Shown here: positions 1-8,245 of the stretch, piece by piece
Layout of the letters: each line of letters opens with the position of its first letter
Numbering within the stretch: position 1 is the stretch's first letter
Assembly: GCA_000969725.1 (NCBI GenBank)
Contig: JXSR01S005291.1
Direction: 5' to 3' (one strand)
Length of the DNA stretch: 30,180 nucleotides
Origin: Ophiothrix spiculata
Lineage: Eukaryota > Echinodermata > Ophiuroidea > Amphilepidida > Ophiotrichidae
Translations under genes and position numbers: made by a program
Notes under the pieces: model-generated
Told to the model about the DNA's origin: nothing
The model's database searches: none
Seen by the model: only the letters and a program-made list of their open reading frames with translations

Positions 1-522
1 TTACGCGAGTACACAACGCTTTTCAGGCATGCGCGGTAGTGTGGATTACTGATTGGAAACGGTGTTGCGTACTTGCCGGTATCCCGTTCTTGTCTCAACT
101 TGTGGATACGCGGTGGCTGCGTTCAGAAATCATGTTCGTGTCCGAAATTTATTTGAAACAGTTTGGCACGCTGCTAGTCCAAAACAGCAACTTTGTCCGA
201 CACATCGCTAGTCTGAGACTGAAAGAGAAATACATGGCGCCAGTCCGAATCTGAACTGCACCAGTCCAACATTTTAATCGGGCTAGCGCAATGGATTTTA
301 GATTCTGACTGCGCAGTGATTTTCAAATCAGAATTATGGCACTGTGTTTATAGTCCGAATCTGAAAAACACTGACCCTAGTCCAACAACAACAAAAAATG
401 GGTTAGCGCACCATAAAGAATTGAAAGGCACTGTGCTCGACTCGTGCGACAAAATAATCGGACTTGCACACCATTTAAATAAGCGAAAAGCACTGCACTC
501 TAGTCCAACAGATATAATTTGA
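1..522. repeat. Degenerate tagtcc/ggacta repeat field, left side
   Basis: No gene is seen. From about 171 the stretch carries many scattered copies of short motifs such as CTAGTCCAA, CAGTCCGAATCTGAA and GCGCAGTG. They occur in both orientations and resemble, in reverse complement, the 61-bp units to the right of the central foldback (688-931). The left side is too diverged to divide into clean units. It may be the decayed opposite arm of a larger foldback centred near 606. Positions 1-170 show nothing I can name. Confidence 0.45.
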
Positions 523-690
523 ACTATTGTTGTTGGATTTAATTCGTGAACGCGTGTTTATAGCAAGTACGCAGTGATCCCTGACGCGAGCGTATATTTT
601 CAAGGTTGTTTAGTTCGCGTGTACGCACAAGGCTCTGAGTACGCACAAGGCTCTGAGTACGCGTTCACGAATTAAATCCAACAACTATAG
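523..690. mobile_element. 168-bp foldback / MITE with 30-bp inverted ends
   Basis: The first 30 bases (523-552) match the reverse complement of 661-690 with one mismatch, both containing TTGTTGGATTTAATTCGTG. The interior is CpG-rich and includes an exact 18-bp tandem duplication (623-640 and 641-658). No clear target duplication was found, so the superfamily is unknown. It sits between the degenerate repeat field and the 61-bp array, and its right end overlaps the start of that array. Confidence 0.75.
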
Positions 691-931
691 CGCAGTATTT
701 TTCATTTCTAATTTTGGACTGGCACAGCGTCCGAAACATTATTTGGACTAGCGTAGTATTTTTCATTTCTAATTTTGGACTGGCGCAGCATCCGAAACAT
801 TATTTGGACTAGCGCAGTATTTTTAATTTCTAATTTTGGACTGGCGCAGCATCCAAAACATTTTTCAGACTAGCGCAGTGCATTTTTCATTTTCAGACTG
901 ACGCACAGTATCTAGGAAAAGTGTGTAGTTG
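688..931 (+). repeat. 61-bp tandem array, four units
   Basis: Units start at 688, 749, 810 and 871, a strict 61-bp period. Each begins TAGCGCAGT or a variant and contains TTTTTCATTTCTAATTTTGG, then GGACTGGCGCAGCATCC, then an ACATTATTTGGAC block. The first three units are closely similar; the fourth is more diverged and fades out by about 931. No frame stays open across the units. Confidence 0.85.
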
Positions 932-1704
932 GACTAGCGCGTCAGACTAGCAGCGGTGGTGAAAAAATGGGTCTTGTACACAGTCAATGGCAATAATTTT
1001 TAGCCAAATGTGGGGATATTTCAGGACCTGTTTTTCACCACCACTTACCCATTTCTTCACCGTTTCAAGTGGTTGACCCCTCATTTTGAAGGGAATTATA
1101 ATATCTCTCCATCTCAAATAAATTTAACATTTTCATGAACATGTCTACTCTTGAACTGGCAGAAGCATTGATCCCGGGGCATCTGTAGGGTACAAGAATT
1201 ATCAAATCAGATTGAAAGTTTGTGTCAGTTTATTTAGGAAATAAAATCACATTCTCAGTGACAATTAAAGGCTCAAATATTCTACAGTAGGCCCTATAAA
1301 AATCCTACCAAGAATACAATCCGTAATGATTCTGCAGACTCTGAAATTGTCAATGGATGTAGGCCATATGGCCCTACTCTACTGTACACATTTCAATGGG
1401 CCAAAATCGCCGAAATATTACACCAAATTTCAGGCAAACGATAGATTCTCGTTTAAATATTCATAGCCATGAACATACAGTGACATATTTTTGTACTATA
1501 TTGAATATTTGAGCGATGAAGTCACGCAAATAATGTGAGAAAATGTAATATTTACCTCTTCAGCGGCGCTTTCCGTGCAGCCAATATGCAGTCATTTCAG
1601 CGTCGATCACAGACCAATTGCGCATGTGTGATGAACCGGTCCTCCAGCGTGAGCCCCAAATCTGATTGGCTCGTCGTCAATCTAGTTTCTCTTTTATATC
1701 TATG
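932..1704. other. No gene seen; weak inverted repeat
   Basis: Mostly unique AT-rich sequence. An imperfect inverted pair around GGTGAAAAAATGGGT (953-971 against 1047-1062) could form a hairpin. A 12-bp palindrome GGCCATATGGCC lies at 1362-1373. A 128-codon frame runs from 1535 to 1921, but its second half is built from the tRNA-type repeat and the inserted MITE at 1760, so it is not credible as a gene. Confidence 0.5.
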
Positions 1705-2145
1705 GACCCAACTGAACTTACCAAAAGTCGCATCATTTTCAGAGTGTAAACGTAATTTAGGCTGCGATCACATAGCACTATACTATTCGGGTATACGGTG
1801 GCCGATTTCACCTGGGCACGCGTATAGATTCAATAGAACACATGAATTTGATGCTACTGGGTCACATAAGAGGACACTATTTGAAAAAACGTATAGCTCG
1901 CCATGCCTGTATAAAATATAGCCATAGAATAGCTTATAGCGAATACCGTATATTTCAGTGTGATCGCAGCCTTAGACATTATTTTTCCTGAGGTCCCGGG
2001 TTCAATTCCCCGGCCCGACGCTTTCTGTGCATTTGGTTTTCAGTCCATCTCGCTTCCACAGGTTTTTCTACTGTCTTTCTCCTGCATTCAAAAGCTAAAT
2101 ATAAAAGCATCTTGGAATCCAGTTGAAGATAAGCTTCCTTTAGCT
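1705..2145 (+). repeat. tRNA-type repeat (SINE-like), interrupted copy
   Basis: Homologous to 4565-4790. It keeps a perfect RNA polymerase III B-box (GGTTCAATTCC, 1999-2009) within a GTCCCGGGTTCAATTCCCC T-arm. The upstream tRNA portion present in the other copy (4640-4670) is deleted here. The copy is also split by the MITE at 1760-1971. Tail sequence from 2020 to about 2145 (GTGCATTTGGTTTTCAGTCC onward) is shared, with an extra 30-odd bases in this copy. A tRNA origin is supported by the better copy; whether it is a mobile SINE or only rode along in the segment duplication cannot be told from two copies. Confidence 0.6.
1760..1971. mobile_element. 212-bp Harbinger-like MITE, TTA target duplication
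   Basis: Termini are GGCTGCGATCACA and its exact reverse complement (1760-1772 and 1959-1971), followed inward by weaker complementarity. It is flanked by TTA on both sides (1757-1759 and 1972-1974). The paralogous segment reads straight through AATTTAGACATT (about 4613-4624) with a single TTA, so this is a demonstrable insertion with a 3-bp duplication. A 3-bp TTA/TAA duplication and a G-rich terminus are known features of the PIF/Harbinger superfamily; that assignment is inferred. No coding content. Confidence 0.85.
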
Positions 2146-2511
2146 TAAGTAACAAGTTAGGTTTCCTTGGCGTAAGCCTAAACAAGGTGATATTTGCCGT
2201 AATTGACTCTTGCTTGAACATTGATTTCATCCCAAATTTGGGACATTTTTATGCACCATTGTTACTCTTGCTATCCAATACACAAATCGACGGTATTTGT
2301 AAAACACATACTTCAAGTAGTACTTAATTAGGCCAAAAAAATATGTTTGCTTATCCTCAACCAACCGACCGATTCTCACACCCCAACCTAACAACTGGGT
2401 TTTTTCTAATAATTTTTCTATAACTATTTTGCTAAATATTGCAAAATCCTGATGACGAACTCAACTCTGAACTTTCTATATACGGCATTCAAAATATTTG
2501 GTCGCTCTTAA

Positions 2512-2772
2512 CCCTAACCCCACTGAATCTCACAATATCCCATTCAACAAAGTTAAGAAATTCGCCTAAGTCCAAATACGTCATAGACCCGAGTCAGCTA
2601 TGGTCACGAAATCGCTGCCATGGCAGCGCCTACTCATTGGCTTGACATAGTGATACTTGGACTGGGAAGCGGGGGGTCCCGGGTTCGAATCCAGGGGGGA
2701 ACCCGTGATTTTTGACTTGCAAATTTCCGAAGAGATAGTTTTTAAACGAAGAAGTGGTCAAAAGTGTTAGGG
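2512..2772 (+). repeat. 261-bp unit A with tRNA-like T-arm
   Basis: First of the twin units. It begins CCCTAACCCC and ends GTTAGGG. A T-arm-like stretch GTCCCGGGTTCGAATCCAGG (from 2676) fits a tRNA B-box, but no good A-box or cloverleaf could be built upstream, so it is a relic at most. A CCATGGCAGCG block lies about 70 bases before the B-box. Confidence 0.75.
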
Positions 2773-2803
2773 TTAGTAATGCGTACATATGGGTCTATAC
2801 TAA

Positions 2804-3064
2804 CCCTAACCCCACTGAATCTCACAATATCCCATTCCACAAAGTTAAGAAATTCGCCTAAGTCCAAATACGTCATAGACCCGAGTCAGCTATGGTCACG
2901 AAATCGCTGCCATGGCAGCGTCTACTCATTGGCTTTACATAGTGATACTTGGACCGGGAAGCGGGGGGTCCCGGGTTCGAATCCAGGGGGGAACCCGTGA
3001 TTTTTGACTTGCAAATTTCCGAGGAGATAGTTTTTAAACGAAGAAGTGGTCAAAAGTGTTAGGG
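2804..3064 (+). repeat. 261-bp unit B with tRNA-like T-arm
   Basis: Second of the twin units, the same length as unit A and about 98% identical by eye. Differences include CATTCCAC for CATTCAAC, GGCTTTAC for GGCTTGAC and GGACCGG for GGACTGG. The near identity indicates that the duplication is recent compared with the surrounding segment copies. Confidence 0.75.
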
Positions 3065-3530
3065 TTAACGTCCAGGTACGACGTCATGCAAATTATTATT
3101 CATATTCTAATACCTGGTCTAGCAAATAATTGAATACCAACAATGGCAGACGGGCGGACATCGTGCTGGCCGTGGTTGTAAAGCACGACATTAAAGAAAT
3201 TAGTAAATTTGATTCAGCACCTTTTCTATCAATCAAACTATATCTGAATAATTTCAAATTCAATCGAGGACAAGACAAGCAAACAATTTATTTTTTTTTT
3301 GGCCTTACTTTGAACTTCTAAGCGACTATCATGTCACAAAGTCATGAACAATGTTATTTTTTGCACGGTCATTAAATTTGCTAAATTCATACCTCAAAAA
3401 AATTCAAGCAAAAAGTTTTAAATAAATTCTGAGCAAGATGACAAATGTTAGTCATTTGTTTCATGATATAAACCGCAGTTTTAATACTTACATATACCGG
3501 GGCTTCAGTGGGGGAGAAGGCCATATAACA

Positions 3531-4564
3531 TCAAACAGATAAAAAAAGTTAATTACGTTAATTAACCTAACGCTCAAGTTTTCAAGTTATCGTCAATTAA
3601 AAGGAAAAAGACATCTATCATGAAAAACGTCATAGCGCGGTTAGATGATCGGTGACCCCCATTTTTTATTGCTGAATTTTGAAGTTTAGACTCTTATCTT
3701 TTAACTGACCAAAAATTTTAAAAAAATCTACTGGTAGGAACTTATCACTGCAATCGTCCTTAAAAATGATCTCTTTGAAAAACTACATGTCAAAATGGAT
3801 CTGAGACATTGCAATCTAATTCCACATTGACTGGTCTGATGCAAGCTACAGGGTCCATGTTTTTATTATTATAGCCAAGTCCGGTCTATGACTAATTAGA
3901 GTTTTCTTAATTTTATGAAATGGGATTTTTTGTAAGGTAAAGAAGTGTCACTCTGATTCAAAACTTGTTTCTCTTTCCTATTCACTTTTCATTAATCATG
4001 CCAATGCAATAATTGCAAGCGCACAAAAGGATGCTCTGATCACCTAAATGTCAATGTCAAGTCAATTCAACATTTCAGAGAAAACTGGATCTAGAGGTAT
4101 TCATTTATATTGTTCACAAGACATACAAAGGTAAACAAAACAAAGTCGGTAACAAATTTTCATTTGTTTCTGTATTAAAGCAAGTTACTGTTTTGTAAAA
4201 GTGACAGCAAACCCAAGCATATTGATTGCCACCTCTTAAAAATCAATTAACTATTGACAGGTTCTCCCGCAGGTTCTGAGCTACATCACATATGCTTCCC
4301 TATTTTCCCTGATATGAAATCAATGTCATGCTTCGTCATGCAATGAATTTTAAAAAGCAAAGCGGCATTGCTGGGCATTTAACAAGTATTGCATCGACAC
4401 TACTCTTGTCAACTTGATTTGCTGTGATTATGCATGGTCCAGTGAGTAAGCCATGTTTACATGCTGTTCCAAGAAGAAGCAAACCTATTTATATCCAGGC
4501 ATGCATTGACAAAAATGAACATTTGTCTGTCGGCAACAAAAAACGTGATAAATTGATTGACCTT
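3531..4564. other. No gene seen
   Basis: AT-rich, apparently unique sequence. The only local structure noticed is a short GTTAATTACGTTAATTAACC run near 3548. No long frames or clear TIRs were found. Confidence 0.5.
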
Positions 4565-4790
4565 GACCCAACTGAACTTACCAAACAGTCGCATCATTTT
4601 CAAAGTGTAAACGAATTTAGACATTGTTTTACTTGCTGATACCCTAGGCAGTTCCCTCGCTTTGCACCAATGAGGTCCCGGGTTCAATTCCCCGGCCCGG
4701 CGCTCTCTGTGCATTTGGTTTTCAGTCCATGTTCGCATTCAAAAGCTGGATATAAAAACCCAGTTGAAGATAAGCTTCCTTTAGACTAGC
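4565..4790 (+). repeat. tRNA-Ala-like repeat (SINE-like), fuller copy
   Basis: The stretch 4645-4706 resembles the 3' two-thirds of a tRNA. CTCGCTTTGCACC has the look of an alanine anticodon arm (TGC), and GTCCCGGGTTCAATTCCCCGG forms a T-arm with the B-box GGTTCAATTCC (4681-4691). The 5' D-arm and acceptor are not recognisable, so it is not a functional tRNA gene. Upstream (4565-4640) and downstream (4707-4790) sequence is shared with the interrupted copy at 1705-2145. A tRNA-derived SINE is likely; the true element boundaries are unknown. Confidence 0.65.
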
Positions 4791-4884
4791 TGCAAGTCTA
4801 TGATCTGCAAATTTCACTTATCCTGTCCCTTTCTTCGTAATTGTCTGATGAGCTTCTTTTTCTAATAATATTACTAGTAGTTGT

Positions 4885-5390
4885 CAAAATCATACCAAAT
4901 TTATGACATTTCATACGATTATTGAAAAGTTGTGACAACATTTGATGCACAATGTACGTATCTCATCCACACCAACCACATTTATGCCTGTTTTCATGTC
5001 TGGCTAAATTAGCTTATTGACTTATACTTGTTAATAGCATTAATAATCAATTTTATTTGTGTTAATTCCAACTTGTTTTTGATAAACAATAACTAGCCTT
5101 TAAAATCATATAAGATTTGTGACACTTCAATGGATTTTTAAGGAGATATGACAGATCAATTCATGCACAATTTTCATGATGCCTCAACCTCACCCACCTC
5201 AACCTCACCCAACTCCACCCTGGCTAAGTAGCTTTAACGGGTCATTAAGCTTAATTAATCACTTCATTTGGGTTCTATTCTTGATTTCTTGAAAGTCAAA
5301 TAAATTGTCTTTAAAATCATACCAAAATTATGACATTTCATTTGATTGTTGAAATGATATGACAAAAATTGATGTATAAATCACTCTCCA
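4885..5390 (+). repeat. Diverged tandem repeat, about 213 bp period
   Basis: Blocks beginning AAAATCATACCAAATTTATG recur at about 4886, 5102 and 5313, spacings of 216 and 211. Each is followed by a 'gacatttcat', a 'gatatgac' or similar, and a 'gatgca' motif. The second unit is the most diverged. The third is partial. A short CCTCAACCTCACCCA duplication lies near 5185-5215. The block is absent from the paralogous segment. Confidence 0.55.
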
Positions 5391-5585
5391 TGTAACAATT
5401 CCACCATTTATGGGTGCCCACATTAAAAAGAATGACCCAAGATGATATTTGCTGCAATTGACTCTTGCTTGAACAATGATTTCATCCCAAATTGGGGATA
5501 TTTTTATGCACCATTGTTACTCTTGCTATCCAATACACAAATCGACGGTATTTGTAAAACACATACTTCAAGTAGTACTTAATTA

Positions 5586-5894
5586 GGCCAAAAAAAATAT
5601 GTTTGCTTATCCTCGACTGACCGACCGATTCTCACACCCCGACCTTTCATATACGATATTCAAAACATTTAGTCACTCTGAACGACCAGGTACGACGTCA
5701 TGCAAATTATTATTCATGTTCTAATAATTAAATACCAACAATGGCAGACGGGCGGATATCGCGCTGGCCGTGGTTGTAAAGCAGGACATTAAGAAATTAG
5801 TAAATTTGATTCGGCACCTTTTCTATCAATCAAACTATATCTAAATAATTTCAAATTCACTCGAGGACAAGCAAACAATTTATTTTGTTTGGCC
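5586..5894. mobile_element. GGCC-ended element, copy 2 (309 bp)
   Basis: Same family and position as 2331-3304 within the duplicated segment, flanked by TTA at 5583-5585 and 5895-5897. It has no nested insertion; the site reads CTCTGAACGACC near 5678. Ends are GGCCAAAAAAAATATG and TTATTTTGTTTGGCC. Having the same target duplication in both segments shows that the element entered before the segment was duplicated. Confidence 0.82.
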
Positions 5895-6110
5895 TTACTT
5901 TGAACTTCTAAGCGACTATCATGTCACAAAGTCATGAACAATGTAATTTTTTGCAGGGTCATTAAATTTGCTAAATTCATACCTCGAAAAAATTAAGGCA
6001 AAAAGTTTTAAATAAATCCTGAGCAATATGAAATATGTCAGTCATTTCATTAATAATAGTTAAATACTTACATATACCGGGGCTTCAGTGGGGGAGAAGG
6101 CCATATGACA

Positions 6111-6449
6111 GATTTCACCTGTAAAGAACAAAATCAGAACAACAAATCAGGAACATTGAATCCAAATTTTATGAGTGATTTAACAAGCAATTTGCAATAT
6201 GCCACAATGAAGCTTATGACTCTGGAACAAAACAGAAGCAAGCATGACAAGTTCAATTCATTAGCATAATGCTTCGTTTAATGATACCCCTCAGGGCAAG
6301 ATTTCAAACACAAATTCAATAAATTTATTTTCTGGAAATTCAATCAGAGCGAAGTAATCTAAATTGTTCCTATGGTTTGACTATGGTTTGACTACGACTT
6401 GACATGCAATCAAGATTTTGTAGGGGAGGGAGCTACTCTGAAAAGGTGA
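6111..6449. other. No gene seen
   Basis: Unique-looking AT-rich sequence. A small direct repeat of GGTTTGACTA occurs near 6373-6393. Nothing else was recognised. Confidence 0.5.
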
Positions 6450-6626
6450 TACGGACCAAGTGTACTTTAGGTCCCATCCAGAATTTTAGGGTTAGGGTTT
6501 AGAGTTAGAGTTAGGTTTAATTTAGGGTTAGGGTGTAGGGTTAGGGATAGGGTTGGTTTTAGGGTTAGGGTTTAAGGTTAGGGTATAGTTTTTGATGGGA
6601 CCTAAAGTATACTTTTTCCGGTAATA
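6450..6626. mobile_element. TIR element filled with telomere-like repeats
   Basis: The inverted ends GTACTTTAGGTCCCATC (6462-6478) and GATGGGACCTAAAGTATAC (6594-6612) extend outward with weaker pairing to about 6450 and 6626. The whole interior (6487-6591) is made of TTAGGG and one-base variants such as TTAGAG, GTAGGG and ATAGGG. Because these repeats are enclosed by TIRs, they look like the body of a non-autonomous element and not a healed chromosome end. Target duplication was not resolved. Confidence 0.72.
6487..6591 (+). repeat. Interstitial TTAGGG-like array, degenerate
   Basis: About 105 bp of TTAGGG hexamers and variants on the plus strand, e.g. TTTTAGGGTTAGGGTTTAG. This is the metazoan telomere motif. 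Spacing is irregular and interrupted by AT-rich steps, so it is old or built by slippage. It is bounded exactly by the inverted ends described for 6450-6626. Confidence 0.85.
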
Positions 6627-6629
6627 CAA

Positions 6630-7365
6630 ATGGGAGCTGAATAAGAATATTTGGTATATACATTATATGAATACATATCCAGTCAGGATCCCCTTAAAAG
6701 GGATTTTTAGTTAATTGACGTATTCAGTCAGGGAACCATTTCTTTATGTACAAAATTGACCTGTTAATCGGGACATTCCTCCTGATAAACAAGATAACTT
6801 TTTGACAAAATGCATTATTTGATGAAAACTTAGTTATGACTAAGTTAATTTTATGCAAGTAAATTGCAAATACGGAACAAAAATCTAAAACCACAATCCC
6901 AAATTCTGTTGGAAACCTTCGCAAAATCTTAATCTATTCAAAAGGTATCTAAAATTCTGTCATTGTGTCTACTTTTTGTCAGCTCATGAATTTAGTGTAA
7001 GTGTTTTTGTGCCCCAAAAAAACCCTCAATTATGGCGATTCCTGTATTTTGCTTAATCGGAACAACTGGTTAATCGGGATATTTTTGCTACTCCGATCCC
7101 GAGGCATCCCGATTAAGTGGCTTCAACTACATATGAATAATAATATTGGCCAAATCAGGATTGTTTGCGATCAACAACATAATTTGAACACAAATCAAGG
7201 GTAGTGAGTCACAATAACAATAATGGTACGTTCAGACTTCAGAGTTCATCAAATGTATCACTGCGACATCACTCAATATATGCAATCTTGAAATTTTAAA
7301 GCGCACTTCACAAAGTGTGTGCAAAGATGTTGCAGTGATGAAATCACTGGATTCTGAACACACCA
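6630..7365. other. No gene seen; repeated TTAATCGGGA motifs
   Basis: Short motifs GTTAATCGGGA (6765 and 7070), GCTTAATCGGAA and CCCGATTAAG (7051-7120) recur here. Motifs of this kind remind me of the ends of pogo/Tigger elements. I could not find a convincing TIR pair, so this remains a weak suspicion. Confidence 0.25.
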
Positions 7366-7368
7366 TAA

Positions 7369-8245
7369 GGCCAAAAAAATTGTTTGGTTGTCCTCCACAA
7401 AAATTTTTAAGCAAGTGCGGGCGGGCGGAGGGGATTTTTTTTTTTTTTTTTTAAGATTTTTTTTTCAAATGTGAAGTCAAAGCTACACCAAATTATGGCC
7501 TCTATAAAGATGCATTAATAACCTGCGTAATAGCGCAATCCAATCTAGTAAGATTATTTCTACTTTTACGCAAACTACTGCGCGGTCATTATCAGGTAAC
7601 AATGACTTCTGTTAATGACCCGCGTAGCGCGTATGCTTTAAACGCAGCATTACGCGCACGTAATGATATCGCGGAAGTCGCGTTTGACTAAACGCAACGC
7701 GGACGCAGTGCCTAGACCGATCGATATTTTAGCAGATGGCAAAAAAACAAACTAAATAAAATTATGATTTTCACCTGTTTTTGGTCAAAATCAGTAAGGA
7801 TTACGGTTATTAATGACAATAATAACTTTGCACCATCTTTTAATTCGGTCATTGTTTAAAATCGTTGGTGTTTGTTTTGGGCTCGGTACTTTTCTTCGGG
7901 AGCTACGCTCCCTCAGAAAAGTACCTCGGCCCAAAACAAACACCTCCGATTTTAAACAATGACCTCAAAAAAGATGGTGCGCAGTTATTATTGTCTAAAT
8001 AAGTCTACTATACCAAAAAATTTCTTTACGCAAGTTTAAAAACAGTATTAAAATGTAAACAAAATGAAAACAACAACTTAAAAAATATTTTCAAAAGATC
8101 AAAATTCTCAAACAAAAAAAACCCTTTTTTTTGGAAATCTGAAAAATTAGGGGCGGTATACTTTTTATACAGTAAAAACTTTTTTCCGGGTTTCGAAAAA
8201 TAGGGGCGGGCGGTGGAGGACAACCAAACAACTTTTTTTTTGGCC
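7369..8245. mobile_element. 877-bp GGCC-ended element, TAA target duplication
   Basis: The left end GGCCAAAAAAATTGTTTGG and the reverse complement of the right end agree through TTGTTTGGTTGTCCTCCAC. TAA flanks both sides (7366-7368 and 8246-8248). Both sub-terminal regions carry GGGCGGGCGG. The interior has an 18-T run (7435-7452), a CpG-rich block (about 7575-7720, several CGCG sites) and a 181-bp hairpin (7815-7995). The TIR is related to those at 2331 and 25048, but the interior is not. A non-autonomous PIF/Harbinger-type element is inferred from the 3-bp TAA duplication. Confidence 0.8.
7815..7995. repeat. 181-bp hairpin with about 88-bp arms
   Basis: Arms run from GACAATAATAACT (7815) to GGGAGC, then loop TAC, then GCTCCC back to AGTTATTATTGTC (7995). 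Pairing is near-continuous, with small mismatched patches such as TTAATTC against the complement of TTTTTGAG. Long perfect blocks include GTCATTGTTTAAAATCG and GGTGTTTGTTTTGGGC. It lies wholly within the 877-bp GGCC element and may itself be a nested foldback. If transcribed, it would give an extended RNA stem. Confidence 0.85.

Larger units (their letters stand above)
2512..3064. mobile_element. Twin-unit TTAA-flanked element with telomere-like ends
   Basis: TTAA flanks both ends (2508-2511 and 3065-3068). The ends are CCCTAAC and GTTAGGG. Inside are two direct units of 261 bp each (2512-2772 and 2804-3064) that differ at only about five positions, joined by a 31-bp linker beginning TTAG and ending CTAA. 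The paralogous GGCC element at 5586 lacks the whole block and reads CTCTGAACGA at the site. TTAA target duplication and CCC-type termini are characteristic of piggyBac elements, so a piggyBac-type MITE is the best guess. Each unit carries a perfect B-box (GGTTCGAATCC at 2682-2692 and 2974-2984). Confidence 0.82.
2331..3304. mobile_element. GGCC-ended element with TTA duplication, copy 1 (974 bp)
   Basis: Ends are GGCCAAAAAAATATGTTTGC at the left and the complement of a closely similar sequence at the right (3268-3304), with CCTC marking the inner limit of each TIR. TTA flanks both ends (2328-2330 and 3305-3307). About 557 bp of its length is the nested TTAA element plus duplicated target. A 3-bp TTA duplication with GGCC termini suits PIF/Harbinger MITEs (inference). 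The interior has GACCGACC-type motifs next to the TIR, as in the relatives at 25048 and 27061. Confidence 0.82.
1705..3530 (+). repeat. Duplicated segment, copy 1
   Basis: This segment is paralogous to 4565-6110. Shared blocks in the same order are: GACCCAACTGAACTTACC (1705 and 4565), the tRNA-like core, GATAAGCTTCCTTTAG, a block from 2183 matching 5438, the GGCC-ended element, and a tail ending ACTTACATATACCGGGGCTT (by 3530 and 6110). Relative to copy 2, copy 1 has gained two insertions (1760-1971 and 2512-3064) and about 100 bp inside the GGCC element. It lacks about 620 bp that copy 2 has at 4795-5437, and also part of the tRNA-like head. Confidence 0.85.
4565..6110 (+). repeat. Duplicated segment, copy 2 (empty-site copy)
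   Basis: Paralogue of 1705-3530. It retains the fuller tRNA-like relic and lacks both younger insertions found in copy 1, so it records the pre-insertion state at about 4615 and 5682. It holds a 309-bp version of the GGCC element (5586-5894). Between the tRNA-like repeat and the next shared block (4795-5437) it has a diverged tandem repeat that copy 1 lacks. Confidence 0.85.

Noticed and set aside
1535-1921. 128-codon plus-strand frame, the longest outside the gap
   Set aside because: It runs through the tRNA-type repeat and into the 212-bp MITE inserted at 1760, so its second half cannot be ancestral coding sequence, and no domain is visible.
2620-2710. tRNA gene in the 261-bp unit (also at 2912-3002)
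   Set aside because: The B-box is perfect, but the T-stem has a mismatch and no A-box or cloverleaf fits upstream.
4640-4706. Functional tRNA-Ala gene
   Set aside because: Only the anticodon-arm-like and T-arm parts are recognisable; no D-arm, A-box or acceptor stem pairing was found.
4457-4738. Minus-strand frames here and at 1979-2230 encode AGELNPGP, resembling the core of a 2A ribosome-skipping peptide
   Set aside because: The residues are the reverse-strand translation of the tRNA B-box and T-arm (GGGTTCAATTCCCCGG). Canonical 2A residues before the NPGP core are missing and both frames are repeat sequence.
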